This document shows positions 21,199-31,223 of a stretch of 64,000 nt of DNA, in pieces. The stretch's first letter is position 1. Each line of letters begins with the position of its first letter. The notes beneath the pieces were generated by a model that was not told where the DNA came from, ran no database searches, and saw nothing but the letters and a program-made list of their open reading frames with translations. The stretch is taken from assembly GCA_947247005.1 (NCBI GenBank), contig OX365962.1, positions 11,691,201-11,755,200 of the forward strand. Direction: 5' to 3'. The translations under genes and the position numbers were made by a program. The DNA comes from Spisula solida (taxonomy: Eukaryota > Mollusca > Bivalvia > Venerida > Mactridae).

Positions 21199-23226
21199 AT
21201 GAGCCGCCAGGTTGGTGCTAAGCGGCGTCAATATGACCTAAACTCTGTGAACGAAGCTGCCAAGTTAGTTACTGATGGTTCTTTGTCCCTCAGCCAGGCT
21301 GCAAAGTCATTTAATATTCCCAAAACCACTCTCCATGACCGTGTTCATAAAAAGTATGCAACAAATGCAGTAGGTACTAAGCCTGTTCTTACTGAGGCAG
21401 AGGAGACCAGGGTCGCAGAATGGGCCCTTCATATGAGTAGGATCGGTTACGGGCGCACTAGAGCTGAACTTTGCCACATAATACAAAAGATAATCGAAGC
21501 TGATGGCCGTCCTAATCCTTTTGTTAATAACAAACCGGGAAGAAAATGGCTTAAACGTTTCTTCTTACGTCATCCTGAACTGACAATTAGATCTACCATC
21601 CAGCTGGGGAAAGAAAGGGCAATAATAAGTCAAGATAAAATCAACAAGTGGTTTAATGACTTTACAACATATGTGACCGAGGAGCTGAAAGATCCTAATA
21701 TTCTTACAGATCCAACCCGCATATATAATGCTGATGAAAGTGGGTTTTCGTTATGTCCAAGTAAGAGTGGAAAGGTGATTGGGTCTAAGGGGGCTCCCGT
21801 TGTCTATCACTATGGGAACTCAGACAAAACACAGCTGACCATCATGGCGTCTGCCAGCGCTTCAGGTCATTTCATTCAGCCAATGATAATATTTCCTGGC
21901 CAACGATTCTCATACAACCCATTGGAAGGATTTGAAGATGCCGCTCTAGGCCGTTCAGACACGGGGTGGATGGATTCGGAGGTTTTTATTGGTTGGTTGA
22001 CCAATGTTTTCATACCTGGTATCGAAGCACGAAACGTCCGTAAACCAGTACTTCTACTGATAGACGGGCATAAAACACATGTTTCTATGGAGGCATCAGA
22101 CACCTGTATAGCACATGGGATTGAGCTGTATTGTCTCCTAGAACACTCGTCCCATGTTATGCAGCCACTAGATCTCCGTTTCTTCGGTCAACTGAAGATT
22201 GCATGGAGACAGGGTGTTCGGGACTACCAGCTTGCCAATGTGGGCGAATTCGTCACCAAACAAACCTTTGCGAGAGTTTTCAAAGAAGCGTGGATGAAGG
22301 CGACCACCATAGACGCAGCAATAAAAGGATTTCTTGAAGCTGGCTTATATCCAGTTAATCCATCACGAGTTCTAACATCTGTGAAACTAGCTCCAAGCCA
22401 AATATTTCAGGTTAATCCTCAGCTTGACGACTCTGTTACGAAAGTTATTGAAACAGACGATCAAGCCGTGGTCGGATCTGTATCTCAAGAAGACATGGTC
22501 TCTGATGTTCAACGACCATGCAACATCGTTGTAGAAATTGAAGCCATCCCTAATCCAGATGTTCCTACAAGCAACAGTGATAAGGCAATGGAAACCAGAG
22601 CAGTAGACATAACAACATCTGCATCAGGTCCAGATATATCTGCTACTTCAGCTACCCAGTCATCTTCTATTATTACCAGTTGTGTGCAGACCAATACGCC
22701 GGCAGTTACTGTTAATGCCAGTTGTAATGCATCATCTCCATTTTCCAAATACCTTACCTTGCCTAAAATAAAATCTGCTAAACCTAAAGCCCAGCGAGTG
22801 TTAATGCCAAAAGCAATCACTGGTTCTAAGTATCGAGAATTGCTACAAGAAAAGATTGCCAAGAAGAACCAAGAAGAAGAAGAAAAACAGAAACGTAAAC
22901 AAGACAGATTGAAAAAGCGGCAGCAAAAAGAAGAGGAAACAAAACGCAAAAAGTTGGCATTGGAAAAGAAAAAAGCTGAACGTGAAGCTTTCAAGCGTAA
23001 AAAGGAACAGAAACGAGCAAATGAAGAAAAAATACTTCGTGACATTGAGATGTCTGGTAGCGATGATTGCATTGAAGTGGCAACATCCAAATGTTATAAA
23101 TGTGAAGAGGAGTATGATGCTTTCATACAATGTTCAAATTGCTTCAGAAGGTTCCATTTCAAGTGCGTCGAAGATGAGATGATTTCTAGTATTGAGGAAC
23201 TTCCGTTCGAGTGTAAATACTGTTAA
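21199..23226 (+). CDS. Pogo/Tigger-type DDE transposase with C-terminal PHD finger (675 aa)
   Basis: The start is ATG at 21199, just after a clear splice acceptor; the frame is open upstream to 21148 but that part looks intronic. Domains in order: a pipsqueak-type helix-turn-helix at about residues 9-53 (ending TTLHDRVHKKY); a CENP-B-type DNA-binding region to about 131 (RKWLKRFFLRHPEL); and a DDE endonuclease with Asp179 (YNADESG), Asp289 (LLIDGHKTH) and Asp325 (MQPLDLRFF), i.e. a DD35D triad with all three acids present. A Ser/Thr-rich linker and a Lys/Glu/Gln-rich probable coiled coil (about 548-617) follow. It ends in a Cys4-His-Cys3 zinc finger using C632, C635, C645, C648, H653, C656, C672 and C675, the final residue. 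The family cuts and pastes DNA at TA sites. The PHD finger would be expected to bind chromatin, perhaps histone H3 tails; that is inference. Flanking inverted repeats argue for a mobile rather than a domesticated gene. Confidence 0.88.
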   Translation: MSRQVGAKRRQYDLNSVNEAAKLVTDGSLSLSQAAKSFNIPKTTLHDRVHKKYATNAVGTKPVLTEAEETRVAEWALHMSRIGYGRTRAELCHIIQKIIEADGRPNPFVNNKPGRKWLKRFFLRHPELTIRSTIQLGKERAIISQDKINKWFNDFTTYVTEELKDPNILTDPTRIYNADESGFSLCPSKSGKVIGSKGAPVVYHYGNSDKTQLTIMASASASGHFIQPMIIFPGQRFSYNPLEGFEDAALGRSDTGWMDSEVFIGWLTNVFIPGIEARNVRKPVLLLIDGHKTHVSMEASDTCIAHGIELYCLLEHSSHVMQPLDLRFFGQLKIAWRQGVRDYQLANVGEFVTKQTFARVFKEAWMKATTIDAAIKGFLEAGLYPVNPSRVLTSVKLAPSQIFQVNPQLDDSVTKVIETDDQAVVGSVSQEDMVSDVQRPCNIVVEIEAIPNPDVPTSNSDKAMETRAVDITTSASGPDISATSATQSSSIITSCVQTNTPAVTVNASCNASSPFSKYLTLPKIKSAKPKAQRVLMPKAITGSKYRELLQEKIAKKNQEEEEKQKRKQDRLKKRQQKEEETKRKKLALEKKKAEREAFKRKKEQKRANEEKILRDIEMSGSDDCIEVATSKCYKCEEEYDAFIQCSNCFRRFHFKCVEDEMISSIEELPFECKYC

Positions 23227-23853
23227 ACTTGACAAGTATTCACTAGTAGCTTATACTAGCAAAAGTTTTCAAAAGTTAACTAACGTTTGTGTTTTAAATA
23301 ATTTAGTGTTTTAAATTTCCAAAAAATAGTAAAGTATGATTTGTTATATCATGACGACTGTCTCAATTGAGTTTGCTGTTAGATAGTGTAGACTAAAATA
23401 TATACATGCGAGTACTTTGCGTGTATGTGGTATGATTCGTGTATTTATTAATATGTATTCATGACAGCAACCATTATCCATGCATTCATGTTTCTCAACA
23501 AATTTGAGCATTTAGTATGTCGACCAACTATTATTCATGTATGATGTACCTAAAAATTGGTTGTGTTGAGTAGGCCTAATTATTCTAACTTTAAAACATC
23601 TTTTAAGACATAAATAATTAAATTGTACACTTTTATAGCTTAAAGACCGTTGTTGTTACTATTTTTTAAAAATCCCCCATGTGTTCGGAATTAGGAACTG
23701 TTTTGTTCGGAATTGAGACCCTTGTTCGGAAAAGGGTACATTGATCAAGATACGTTAGAAGGCTATATCTTTACTTCGACACCGTCTATAACACTAGTTA
23801 CTATAGCGTTTGAAAGCAGATGCATGTTGCTTGTTTGATTCACACAAATGTGC

Positions 23854-23859
23854 AATAAA
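23854..23859 (+). terminator. Candidate polyadenylation signal of the transposase
   Basis: AATAAA about 630 bp after the stop codon and inside the transposon's right end. Confidence 0.4.
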
Positions 23860-23900
23860 AACGGACATAATACCGAACTATTAAAATTCCCGCTTATGTG

Positions 23901-23923
23901 TTCGGAAATGGGTACACTCGCTC
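23901..23923. repeat. Right terminal inverted repeat of the PHD-pogo transposon
   Basis: Ends ACACTCGCTC directly before TA. The TGTTCGGAA core here recurs at about 23678, 23700 and 23721. Confidence 0.8.
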
Positions 23924-24104
23924 TACTTTGATTTTATTTTCCGGAATATTAAATCGACCAAATAATTGTGCGGCTAAAGTGACACGGGGCTTGAATTGTC
24001 AAAATTGTGCCAACCATTATTTCCGTATTTGAATTTTCCGGTCCATCGGACGGTTAGCTTTTTGTTCATACTGATCTACAAGCGCATGTTTTACCCTCTT
24101 TCAG

Positions 24105-27100
24105 GAAGTTTGTCCACTTGGCCATACCTAACAGAAAGAGAGATGACGTCACTGCATGACAACAATGGAAGTTCGGAACATGGACTGAGTGCCCGGATGA
24201 CAGCTAGATTAAATACAGTCAAAGGTAAACACTGTCACCTCTCGTTATCTCGAACTCGCTTAAGCCTAGGTCCCACTGAGGAATTCCACATCGGCGATGT
24301 TCTCCTGATTTCGTCCGACACCACCCGATTCGTCACAATCCCTTCCGATATCACAGACTGTCTGATGACTTCCCCCCAAAGCTTCTCGTAGACCACGAGG
24401 AACCTGTTCCCGAATTCCTGATAGCTCATTAATTTACATCGGGAGTACATCGCCAAAGCAAATAATTCTCAGTGGGACCTAGGCTTTATATCGAATGTTC
24501 CGTTTTGTCCCGATTTCCCTCCAACCTCTTTGTTTATAATGTATCCGCTTGTCTCAAAGTTCGTCTCTTAAATTCTTGGATATAAAATATTGAAAGATAA
24601 ATATCTCGTCACGTATTTTGAGGTCAATGATTCAAGGGGATTTAATTTCGCGATCTAGTCTATCAACGAACGTTAATCCACCGCAAATATTCATAACTTT
24701 ACAGTTATAAGTAATAGTGACCACGCTAATTGTAAAAAACGATATGACAAACTGCTTCATTTTTGGTTAAGCAATCACGAAATTACCATCTTTCGAAAAT
24801 CCAAAATTTACGAAATTGAATGCCTACAAAACTTTGATGATTTTACGATACCCAGATTGTGACCCATACCATAATGCTGAGCTGCATTTGTCTGTGTTTT
24901 AAACTTTCAGTTTCGACTAACACACACAATTGTGCGACATGGTTTGAAAACACCACTCAGCGAAACATTGATGTTATCAAACAGTACCCACGTGGCCAGG
25001 CTGACGTTTATTTATCAAAAATGATCGGAGATCCGGAAACAACCAAACAAATAGAGACGTCATTTCCGGTTATTGTAACCGCCGCAAATTCTAGATTTTA
25101 CGGAGTTTCACAAGGGCTGTTACAATCAATTCATAAAATATTACTTCCAAAATACAAAGAGATAAAAATTGTGTTCTATGATATGGGCTTGACAGATTCT
25201 CAAAATGCGGAGGTAAGACATTTTTAGTGTCGTACATGGAAGGCTATCATGCTTTCTTCCATGTGTTTCGTTGACAATCTCTAAATTTTACCCTCTTCTC
25301 TTGGGCTTTCGTAAGTATTGTTAAAAATCCACAAAAATGACATTATCTTATTTTGCATTTAAAAGATGTACCATAGTGTAATTGGGCTTTCGGGGTTCGG
25401 TTCATTTTCTCGTTCAGTTGTGTTGGGCATTGTGTCGTGTAATTGTGGTCTGTGTTGTTTTTATGTTTTCTGTGCTTGGCTGTTTGTTGAATCGTGGCTT
25501 TCCTGTCCATTTTTCGTGATAAAATAAGCCACACCCAATGCAGTAAATGTATTCAAGTCATCGCATGCTTTTCCAGTACAGTATTGCAGTTAATGCACTC
25601 CAATGGTACATTTACATGTATTATCTATTTTTAGCTGAAGAAGTACTGTAAATGTGAGGTGAGAACATTTCCCTTCGACGAATTTCCAACACATGTAAGA
25701 AAGTTAAAAACGTATACATGGAAACCTCTCATAGTTAAAGTAAGTTGAAATGAAGTACAAGTAATCAAATTGCATTGTGGTGTATTGTGCATTATATTGT
25801 GGTGTATTGTGCGATATAGTGTGGTATATTGTGTTACATATTGTTCTATATATTATGGTGTAATGTGCGATATATTGTTCAAAATATTGTAGTGTATTGT
25901 GTAACATATTGTTCAAAATATTGTGGTGTATTGTGCGATATATTGTCCAATATATTGTTGTGTATTGTGCGATATACTGTTCAATATATTGTGATATATT
26001 GCTCAATATATTTCGTTGTATTGTTCAATATATTGTGGTGTATTGTGTGAACTATTGTGGTGTATTGTGAAACATATTGTGCGGTATTGTGCGATATACT
26101 GTTCAATGTATTGTTGTGTATTGTGTGATATATTGCGGTAAATTGTTCAATATATTGTGGTGTAATGTTCACTATATTGTGGCATACTGTTCAATATATT
26201 GTGGTGTATTTTGAGATATATTGTTCAATATATTGTATAGTGTGGTATATTGTGTGATGCATTGTGGTGTTTTGTTCAATATATCGTGGTATATTGTTCA
26301 ATATATGTTGGTGTATTGTGAAACATATTGTAGTGCATTGTGTGATATATTATTCTGTTATTGACTAATTTCGAGGATATTCATCGAAACATACGTCGAC
26401 AACTTTCCTCCTATGTAAAAGAAACAAAAGACGGCGCTTCAAATGTTCTAGCTAACAATGCTCTTCTTAAGTATGAGAGAGTATTCACGTGTTTATTAAC
26501 AACATTTATCATTAATGGCTAGGTCAGAGCGTATAAATATGCATGAGCAGCTGTAGACCAAATAATATGCAACGTTATGTTGTTTGGAACGTTATGTCGC
26601 AGGAAATGACGTCACGTCATAAAAAAGTTATAACTACACTGCATGCATTCAGCTAGTAATAATTTATTATACTTTTCGACAGCTTGGATTTGGGCGGATC
26701 TTTGCTTGTTTAGTTTGGCATTGTGCCTTGTATGTCTTTTATGTTTCCTGTGCTCGGCTGGTTAAGTTGAGTGCTGCCTTCCCTGTCTGACTTAATATAA
26801 TATTTTTTATATCCACTCCAGCCTCGGTTTCGGGAGGTGTATATTAAAATATATAGACCTCTCGTGCAGGCCTTCTAAGCCAATCAGAATCCTTGTTACA
26901 TAATGAGTATACAATAGTGTGGTATAGTCCAGTTAGGATATTGTGACAGTGACGTTGCAGTTTATGTGTACGCAAAAAATCACAACCATTGTCTAAACAG
27001 GTAGAGCGAGGTTTAGTATGTTAGTTTAGCATTGACAGTATAGTTGTTTGTACAGTATAAGCCTTTATAATTGGGTTTACACCGTTAGAGTGGACTCGAC

Positions 27101-28956
27101 CCCTGCGTCACTGGATTTTTATCCTGACTGGACTATATATTCTAACATAACCGGCGATTTGGCCTATATAGACAAAGAACAAACCATAGCGTTGTATATC
27201 GGCCGATATACAATGGAAATCTGAACTACTTTCGACTGTTCTTTTTTACACGTCGGGAAATTTATTAATGAAATCACGTACGTGATATTGTATTATTATC
27301 GTTGTAAATGTTTTTGCGTATTTTAGACTTAAATGATATTTAATTAAATAAATATCCATTGATGATCATGTAACAAATTTTCTTCTTAGTTCATATTTTG
27401 ATTATTGTTTGAAGTATAGTTATACTGGGGGTGATAAAGATAATCGTAACAGCCGTCAACAAGTGACCTAAGCAACATAGATCTCGCAAAATAACACTGG
27501 CTTTTTATATAATTCCGGGTTTAAGTCATGTTAGAATCGAAATAAACTATGAAAAACCGTTGTATACCGGCTGTTATACAATGGTGTGTCGTTCTGACGC
27601 TTGTTATAAACCACTCAGGCCTACGGCCTTCGTGGTTAATTCCTACGCGTTAGAACTCCAAACCATTGTATAACAGCCTGTATACAATGGTTTTTCATAG
27701 TTTATTTCTTAATTCTATGTTCAATATATGTTGGTGTTATGTGCAATATGTTGTGATGAATTGTGCAATATATTGTGATGAATTGTGCTATTCATTGTGA
27801 TATAATGGGCATTATAGTGAGATGAATTGTGCAATATATTGTGTTGTATATTGTGCAATCTATTGGGAGAGTATTGTGCAATTTATTTGATGTTTTGTAC
27901 AATATATTGAGATATTTTGAGCAATTACGGTGACCTAATTTGTTTATAACCTAAAATTTGCGATGTTATGATTAATATACCTATGTTAGGATGGACGATA
28001 TATTGCGATGTTTCGTGTGAATTGGCAATATATCGTGGTGACTGGTATATTGTGACTTTGTGTTTGAATGACCAATAAAGTTTGATGTTTGGCTTAATGT
28101 CCAACATAGTTCGGCAATTTCTTTGAGCGACCGATGTATTGCAATATTCTGTTTGAACTGGCATTTCATTGTGATGCTTTGTGTATAAACACTACGCACA
28201 GCGGTATAACTCCAGCGCGATAAATTGCAATGCAAAAACAAACACAAAATCCGCTATATTTATCGTTTCTGAATATTTAGGAGCATGAAAACTTTATATG
28301 TTGTGCCAAATGTTTGAATGTTGTCATTGGTAAATGTTACGGTCCTTGATTTTAATCCATAACAAAAATATAGGCAGTATTGTGTTTGTTTTTGTACTGC
28401 AATTTATCGCGTTGGAGTTATATTTTAATACAATATTTTGTGCATATTACAGATGTTACTAGCCGAATACAAGTGGGTTTGGTGGATGGATAGTTCAGTG
28501 CGGTTTGTTACGGGAGAACTTGATTCTGCTTTAAACTATAGCAAAGACAATTCGCATCTGTTTTTCACGTATGGTGTTGTACTATCCGTAGCAGAGCAGA
28601 CCGATACAGAGACGATGAAATACCTGGGCGAGGATACCTGTAAATTCCGCCATTTAGGTGAAATCGAGGCTACATTTCTATTGTTTTATTCTGATTACGT
28701 CACGGATATTCTTGTCGACCAATGGACAGCGTGTGCTCTAAACGAGGCGTGCATGGCGCCTCGAGGTACACATTTAAAACTTGGTTGTAAAGTTTATAAT
28801 AAGTGGGATGGGCGATGCCATAGGTTCGACCAATCAGTGATAGGTATTCTACTGAGACGATTATACCACGATCAAAATGATTATCCAATAGTTGACAAGC
28901 CATTTAATATTCATGTTATTAAACGGGGAAACGCAGTCTCATACTTTCCGGTCTGA
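24105..28956 (+). CDS. DUF1647-like protein, four exons recovered, 5' end missing
   Basis: Exons 24105-24224, 24911-25212, 25635-25739 and 28453-28956 have GT-AG borders and agree in phase (1, 0, 0), giving 343 residues to the TGA at 28954. Exon 2 carries FPVIVTAANSRFYGVSQGLL and IKIVFYDMGL, exon 3 ends TYTWKPLIVK, and exon 4 begins MLLAEYKWVWWMDSSVRF. This order (V.TA...F, YD.GL, WKPLI, W.D.S.RF) is that of the DUF1647 family (Pfam PF07801, from memory), animal proteins thought to be glycosyltransferase-like but of unproven reaction. The WMDSS acid could be a metal or sugar-nucleotide site; that is inference. Members usually start with a signal anchor, which is expected in a 5' exon I could not place; exon 1 begins in mid-codon after a CTCTTTCAG acceptor. 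An alternative is an ATG at 24086 reading through. Introns carry a MITE, an ATTGTG array and other repeats. Exon structure is firm, function weak. Confidence 0.72.
24263..24485. mobile_element. TTA-flanked MITE (PIF/Harbinger type), copy 2, in an intron
   Basis: The ends AGCCTAGGTCCCACTGAG and CTCAGTGGGACCTAGGCT are exact complements. TTA lies outside both ends (24260-24262, 24486-24488). It is inserted 38 bp after the donor of exon 24105-24224. The ORFs at 23996-24391 and 24235-24456 run through it and are not real. Confidence 0.8.
25400..25500 (-). repeat. GGCAGCACTCAAC-family repeat, degenerate, inverted
   Basis: Reads GTTGGGCATTGTG...TTATGTTTTCTGTGCTTGGC, the reverse complement of the family's CAAGCACAGAAAACATAA segment. 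Confidence 0.5.
25770..26360. repeat. Degenerate tandem array in intron 3, block 1
   Basis: Units of about 32-36 bp built from ATTGTGGTGTATTGTG and CGATATATTGTTCAATATAT. ORFs on both strands are products of the repeat. Confidence 0.8.
26690..26805 (-). repeat. GGCAGCACTCAAC-family repeat, inverted
   Basis: GGCATTGTGCCTTGTATGTC and GAGTGCTGCCTTCCCTGTCT are the complement of the family consensus. Confidence 0.7.
26925..27135. mobile_element. TAGTCCAGTTAGGAT MITE, copy 1
   Basis: The ends TAGTCCAGTTAGGAT and ATCCTGACTGGACTA are inverted with one mismatch. It shares CACAACCATTGTCTAAACAG and CTGCGTCAC with the larger relative at 43265-43972. Confidence 0.65.
27540..27707. mobile_element. Palindromic MITE, AAATAAACTATG ends
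   Basis: Arms AAATAAACTATGAAAAACCG... pair with the right side over about 55 bp. The loop holds ACTCAGGCCTACGGCCTTCG. A copy missing its left arm is at 35865-35983. Confidence 0.75.
27720..28060. repeat. Degenerate tandem array in intron 3, block 2
   Basis: ATTGTGCAATATATTGTGAT-type units, related to block 1 and separated from it by MITEs that presumably split one array. Confidence 0.65.
28201..28426. mobile_element. MITE just upstream of the last splice acceptor
   Basis: GTATAACTCCAGCGCGATAA at the left is matched by TTATCGCGTTGGAGTTATA at the right, with arms of about 44 bp. It ends only 26 bp before exon 28453-28956, so it lies where the branch point is expected. Confidence 0.7.
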
Positions 28957-29216
28957 ATTTGAAACGATATTTAACATAAATTATGTGTGCCATCTTTAAA
29001 ACATCAACCAATCGGAAAGTCCCGAAGATTCGAGGAACATCGCATTCGGAAGACGTCAGTCATTTACGGAAGAATCCATCGGGACACACCTTAGTCATCC
29101 AAGATGAAAGTATGGCGTGTATATATCTGAACACATAACAGCGCCAAACAAAACCTATGTGTTTTCATAATTATGCATCTAGAATATATCAAGTATAATG
29201 ATAGAACCACACAATT
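28957..29216. other. 3' flank of the DUF1647-like gene
   Basis: No AATAAA was found in the first 260 bp after the stop. Otherwise nothing is recognised. Confidence 0.4.
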
Positions 29217-29482
29217 TATCGCTAGCTTAGAATTAGAAGGTCGTAAGTACATGTACTACTATACATACCACCTCATAAGACTCATGTATATTTGAAATCT
29301 GTATCTCAAAGCGCTTCTTATGAGCCTATTTGCATGAAAATCGGAAGTGGTCATATCGGCCAAACTAAAGTTAAAAAAGCTTGTTTTTCCATAAGTACAG
29401 AGTAGTTTTAAGACAGTTATTTCTTGCTCTCTCAAAATATTGATTTTGTACTTACGACCTTCTAAATCTAAGCCAACGATAT
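29217..29482. mobile_element. GCTGGCTTAGAA-family MITE, copy 3
   Basis: The ends TATCGCTAGCTTAGAATTAG and CTAAATCTAAGCCAACGATA are inverted. The interior is as in the other copies. Confidence 0.75.
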
Positions 29483-29949
29483 ATTACTTCATTTTGGTCG
29501 AAGGGTTATTACTGGATGTGTTGTTTGTTTCTATTGCTCCTCATTGACTCTGACTGAAATGCACTGTTATTTAATATATACATGTACTACCATTTGAGTT
29601 CTATTTTCTCCCACAATTATGATATGTTTTCTCTATAAAACGTACAAGTCCACACTGCCATACATCAGTGACATATGTTGAACCGCCTGTGACTAGGAAA
29701 ATGTTCTAAATGGATTACAATTTTAGACGCTACATTAGATGTGGTATATACAGTGCGCGTACATATAATGTATTTCATAGCAATGCTTAAAGTTTGTTTC
29801 CGGTAGCCAGGTTTACCCCAAATTTTAGCCGCGACACATGATGCATTTTTTGCAGCGACCCTTAATGCATTTTTCAAGTTCCTGCGATCTATGTTAACGC
29901 ATTTTTTGTCAAGACCCTTAAATCCCCATTAAGCCTTTAATGGCTATTT
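29483..29949. other. Non-coding stretch, nothing recognised
   Basis: GATGCATTTTTTG, AATGCATTTTTCAAG and AACGCATTTTTTGTC near 29838-29911 form a loose three-copy repeat. No gene. Confidence 0.4.
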
Positions 29950-30690
29950 AAACAAGAGGATCATAGATCCTTGGGCGCTCACATCTTGACAAAACTTGAT
30001 GAAAGTTAAAGCAAAAATGTGGCCTCCAGATTGTTAACAAGGTTTTGCTATTAATTGACAAATTGACCTAGTTTTTGACTCCACCCAATTTCGAACGTGA
30101 CCTTAAGGTCATCAAGACAAACATTTTGACCAAAGTTGATGAAGAATAAATCCAAAATGTGGCCTCAAGAGTGTTAACCAGGTTTTCCTATTACATGTAT
30201 TTGACTTTTTGATCTAGTTTTTGACCCCCACATGACCCAACTTCGAATTTGACCTTAAGGTCACCAAGATAAACATTTTGACTAAACTTCATGAAGATTA
30301 AAGCAAAAATGTGGCCACCTAAGTGTTAGCAAGGTTTTCCTATTATTTGACCTAGTTTTTGACCCCACAGGACCCAACTTCAAACTTGACCTACATTTCT
30401 TTGAGGTACAACTACTGACCAAGTTTGATGAAGATCAAAGCAAAAATGTGACCTCCCGAGTGTTAACAAGGTTTTCCTATTATTTGACCTATTGACCTAG
30501 TTTTTAACCCCACTTGACCCAACTTCAAACTTGACCTAGATTTCATTGAAGTATAACTACTGGCCAAGTTTGATGAAGATTAAAGCAAAATTGAAAGTGC
30601 TAGAGTGTTAAAGGTGAAACGTCTAACGGACGGACGACGGACAAAAAACAATCACAAAAGCTCACCTTGCCACTTTGTAGCAGGTGAGCT
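29950..30690 (+). repeat. Hairpin-ended bivalve-type repeat, copy 1
   Basis: It begins AAACAAGAGGATCATAGATC and ends with GGACGGACGACGGAC and then AGCTCACCTTGCC...GGCAGGTGAGCT-like hairpin sequence. The interior repeats GACCTAGTTTTTGACCCCAC and CCAAGTTTGATGAAGAT about five times. Related copies are at 31990, 32214, 32916, 34737 and, inverted, 44058. Confidence 0.7.
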
Positions 30691-30699
30691 AAATACAAA

Positions 30700-30880
30700 A
30701 CAACTTGGTAACCAGCTATCTGCAGAATGAAGAATTTTAAGCACTTTAGTAGAGTTCCAAAGGTGGAAAACTCCATAAGCCTCGAATTTGTGTGTTGACA
30801 AAATAATGAATTGTAAACAATAAATGCACGACTTATAGACTAAGGGAAGCAACTCTTGCAAAATTGGTATTTTGTCTTCC
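30700..30880 (-). repeat. Dispersed repeat, inverted copy of 8072-8260
   Basis: ATCTGCAGAATGAAG, CCAAAGGTGGAAAACTC and CTAAGGGAAGCAACTCTTGC are the complement of blocks at 8072-8260. Confidence 0.6.
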
Positions 30881-31009
30881 ATATATTTTATTTAAATGTG
30901 ATTTTGGCATACTGCGAGAGTAAAATTATGTCTTCAATTATTTGTCATTTGTGAAAAAACATCCTAATTCCTTGTATTTACTGGATGATCGGATAAGCAA
31001 CAAATCGCA

Positions 31010-31090
31010 GTGAAGGCAGTACTCAAAAGAAACAACAAAGCACGAAAGGTACACAAAGGAACAAAAAAAGAGAAACATAACTGCTCACAA
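31010..31090 (+). repeat. GGCAGCACTCAAC-family repeat, degenerate
   Basis: GAAGGCAGTACTCAAAAGAA, GCACGAAAGGTACACAAAGG. Only the first half of the family is recognisable. Confidence 0.5.
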
Positions 31091-31223
31091 GAACACGTCC
31101 CATTGACAAACAGTGAAACCATATTTACGACCTACCTTCCCCATACTGATGAGGGGCGGGTCAACTAATTAGAACCCAACTTGTTTCTTAGTCGTTAAAG
31201 AAAAACCTCATTAATTTTTGTAA

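Larger units (their letters stand above)
20639..23923 (+). mobile_element. Complete pogo-like DNA transposon carrying a PHD-finger transposase
   Basis: The terminal inverted repeats are 20639-20661 (starts GAGCGAGTGTGCCAATTACC) and 23901-23923 (ends GGGTACACTCGCTC), 20 of 23 positions matching. A TA dinucleotide sits directly outside each end (20637-20638 and 23924-23925), as for Tc1/mariner-superfamily insertions. Between them are a 5' leader exon, an intron, an intact transposase ORF and a 3' UTR with AATAAA at 23854-23859. TTCGGAA/TTCCGAA words recur near both ends. The element is about 3.3 kb with no frameshift or internal stop, so it may be autonomous or recently so. It sits about 180 bp upstream of the first recognised exon of the DUF1647-like gene, so it may lie in an intron or just 5' of that gene. 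Confidence 0.85.

Noticed and set aside
22509..23130. Minus-strand ORFs of 193 and 95 aa
   Set aside because: They lie antisense to the Lys/Glu-rich and linker parts of the transposase, whose biased codons keep the reverse frames open. No domain is visible.
23996..24391. 131-aa ORF starting at TTG, or ATG at 24086, as the start of the DUF1647-like gene
   Set aside because: The ORF runs through a splice acceptor at 24104, a donor at 24225 and into a MITE. Only 24105-24224 joins downstream exons in phase.
24859..25227. GTG-started 122-aa ORF as a stand-alone gene
   Set aside because: It begins in the intron before the acceptor at 24909-24910 and ends after a GTAAGA donor. It is an internal exon.
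25704..26172. ORFs of 60-100 aa on both strands
   Set aside because: They are readings of the ATTGTG tandem array, with the same peptide pattern on either strand.
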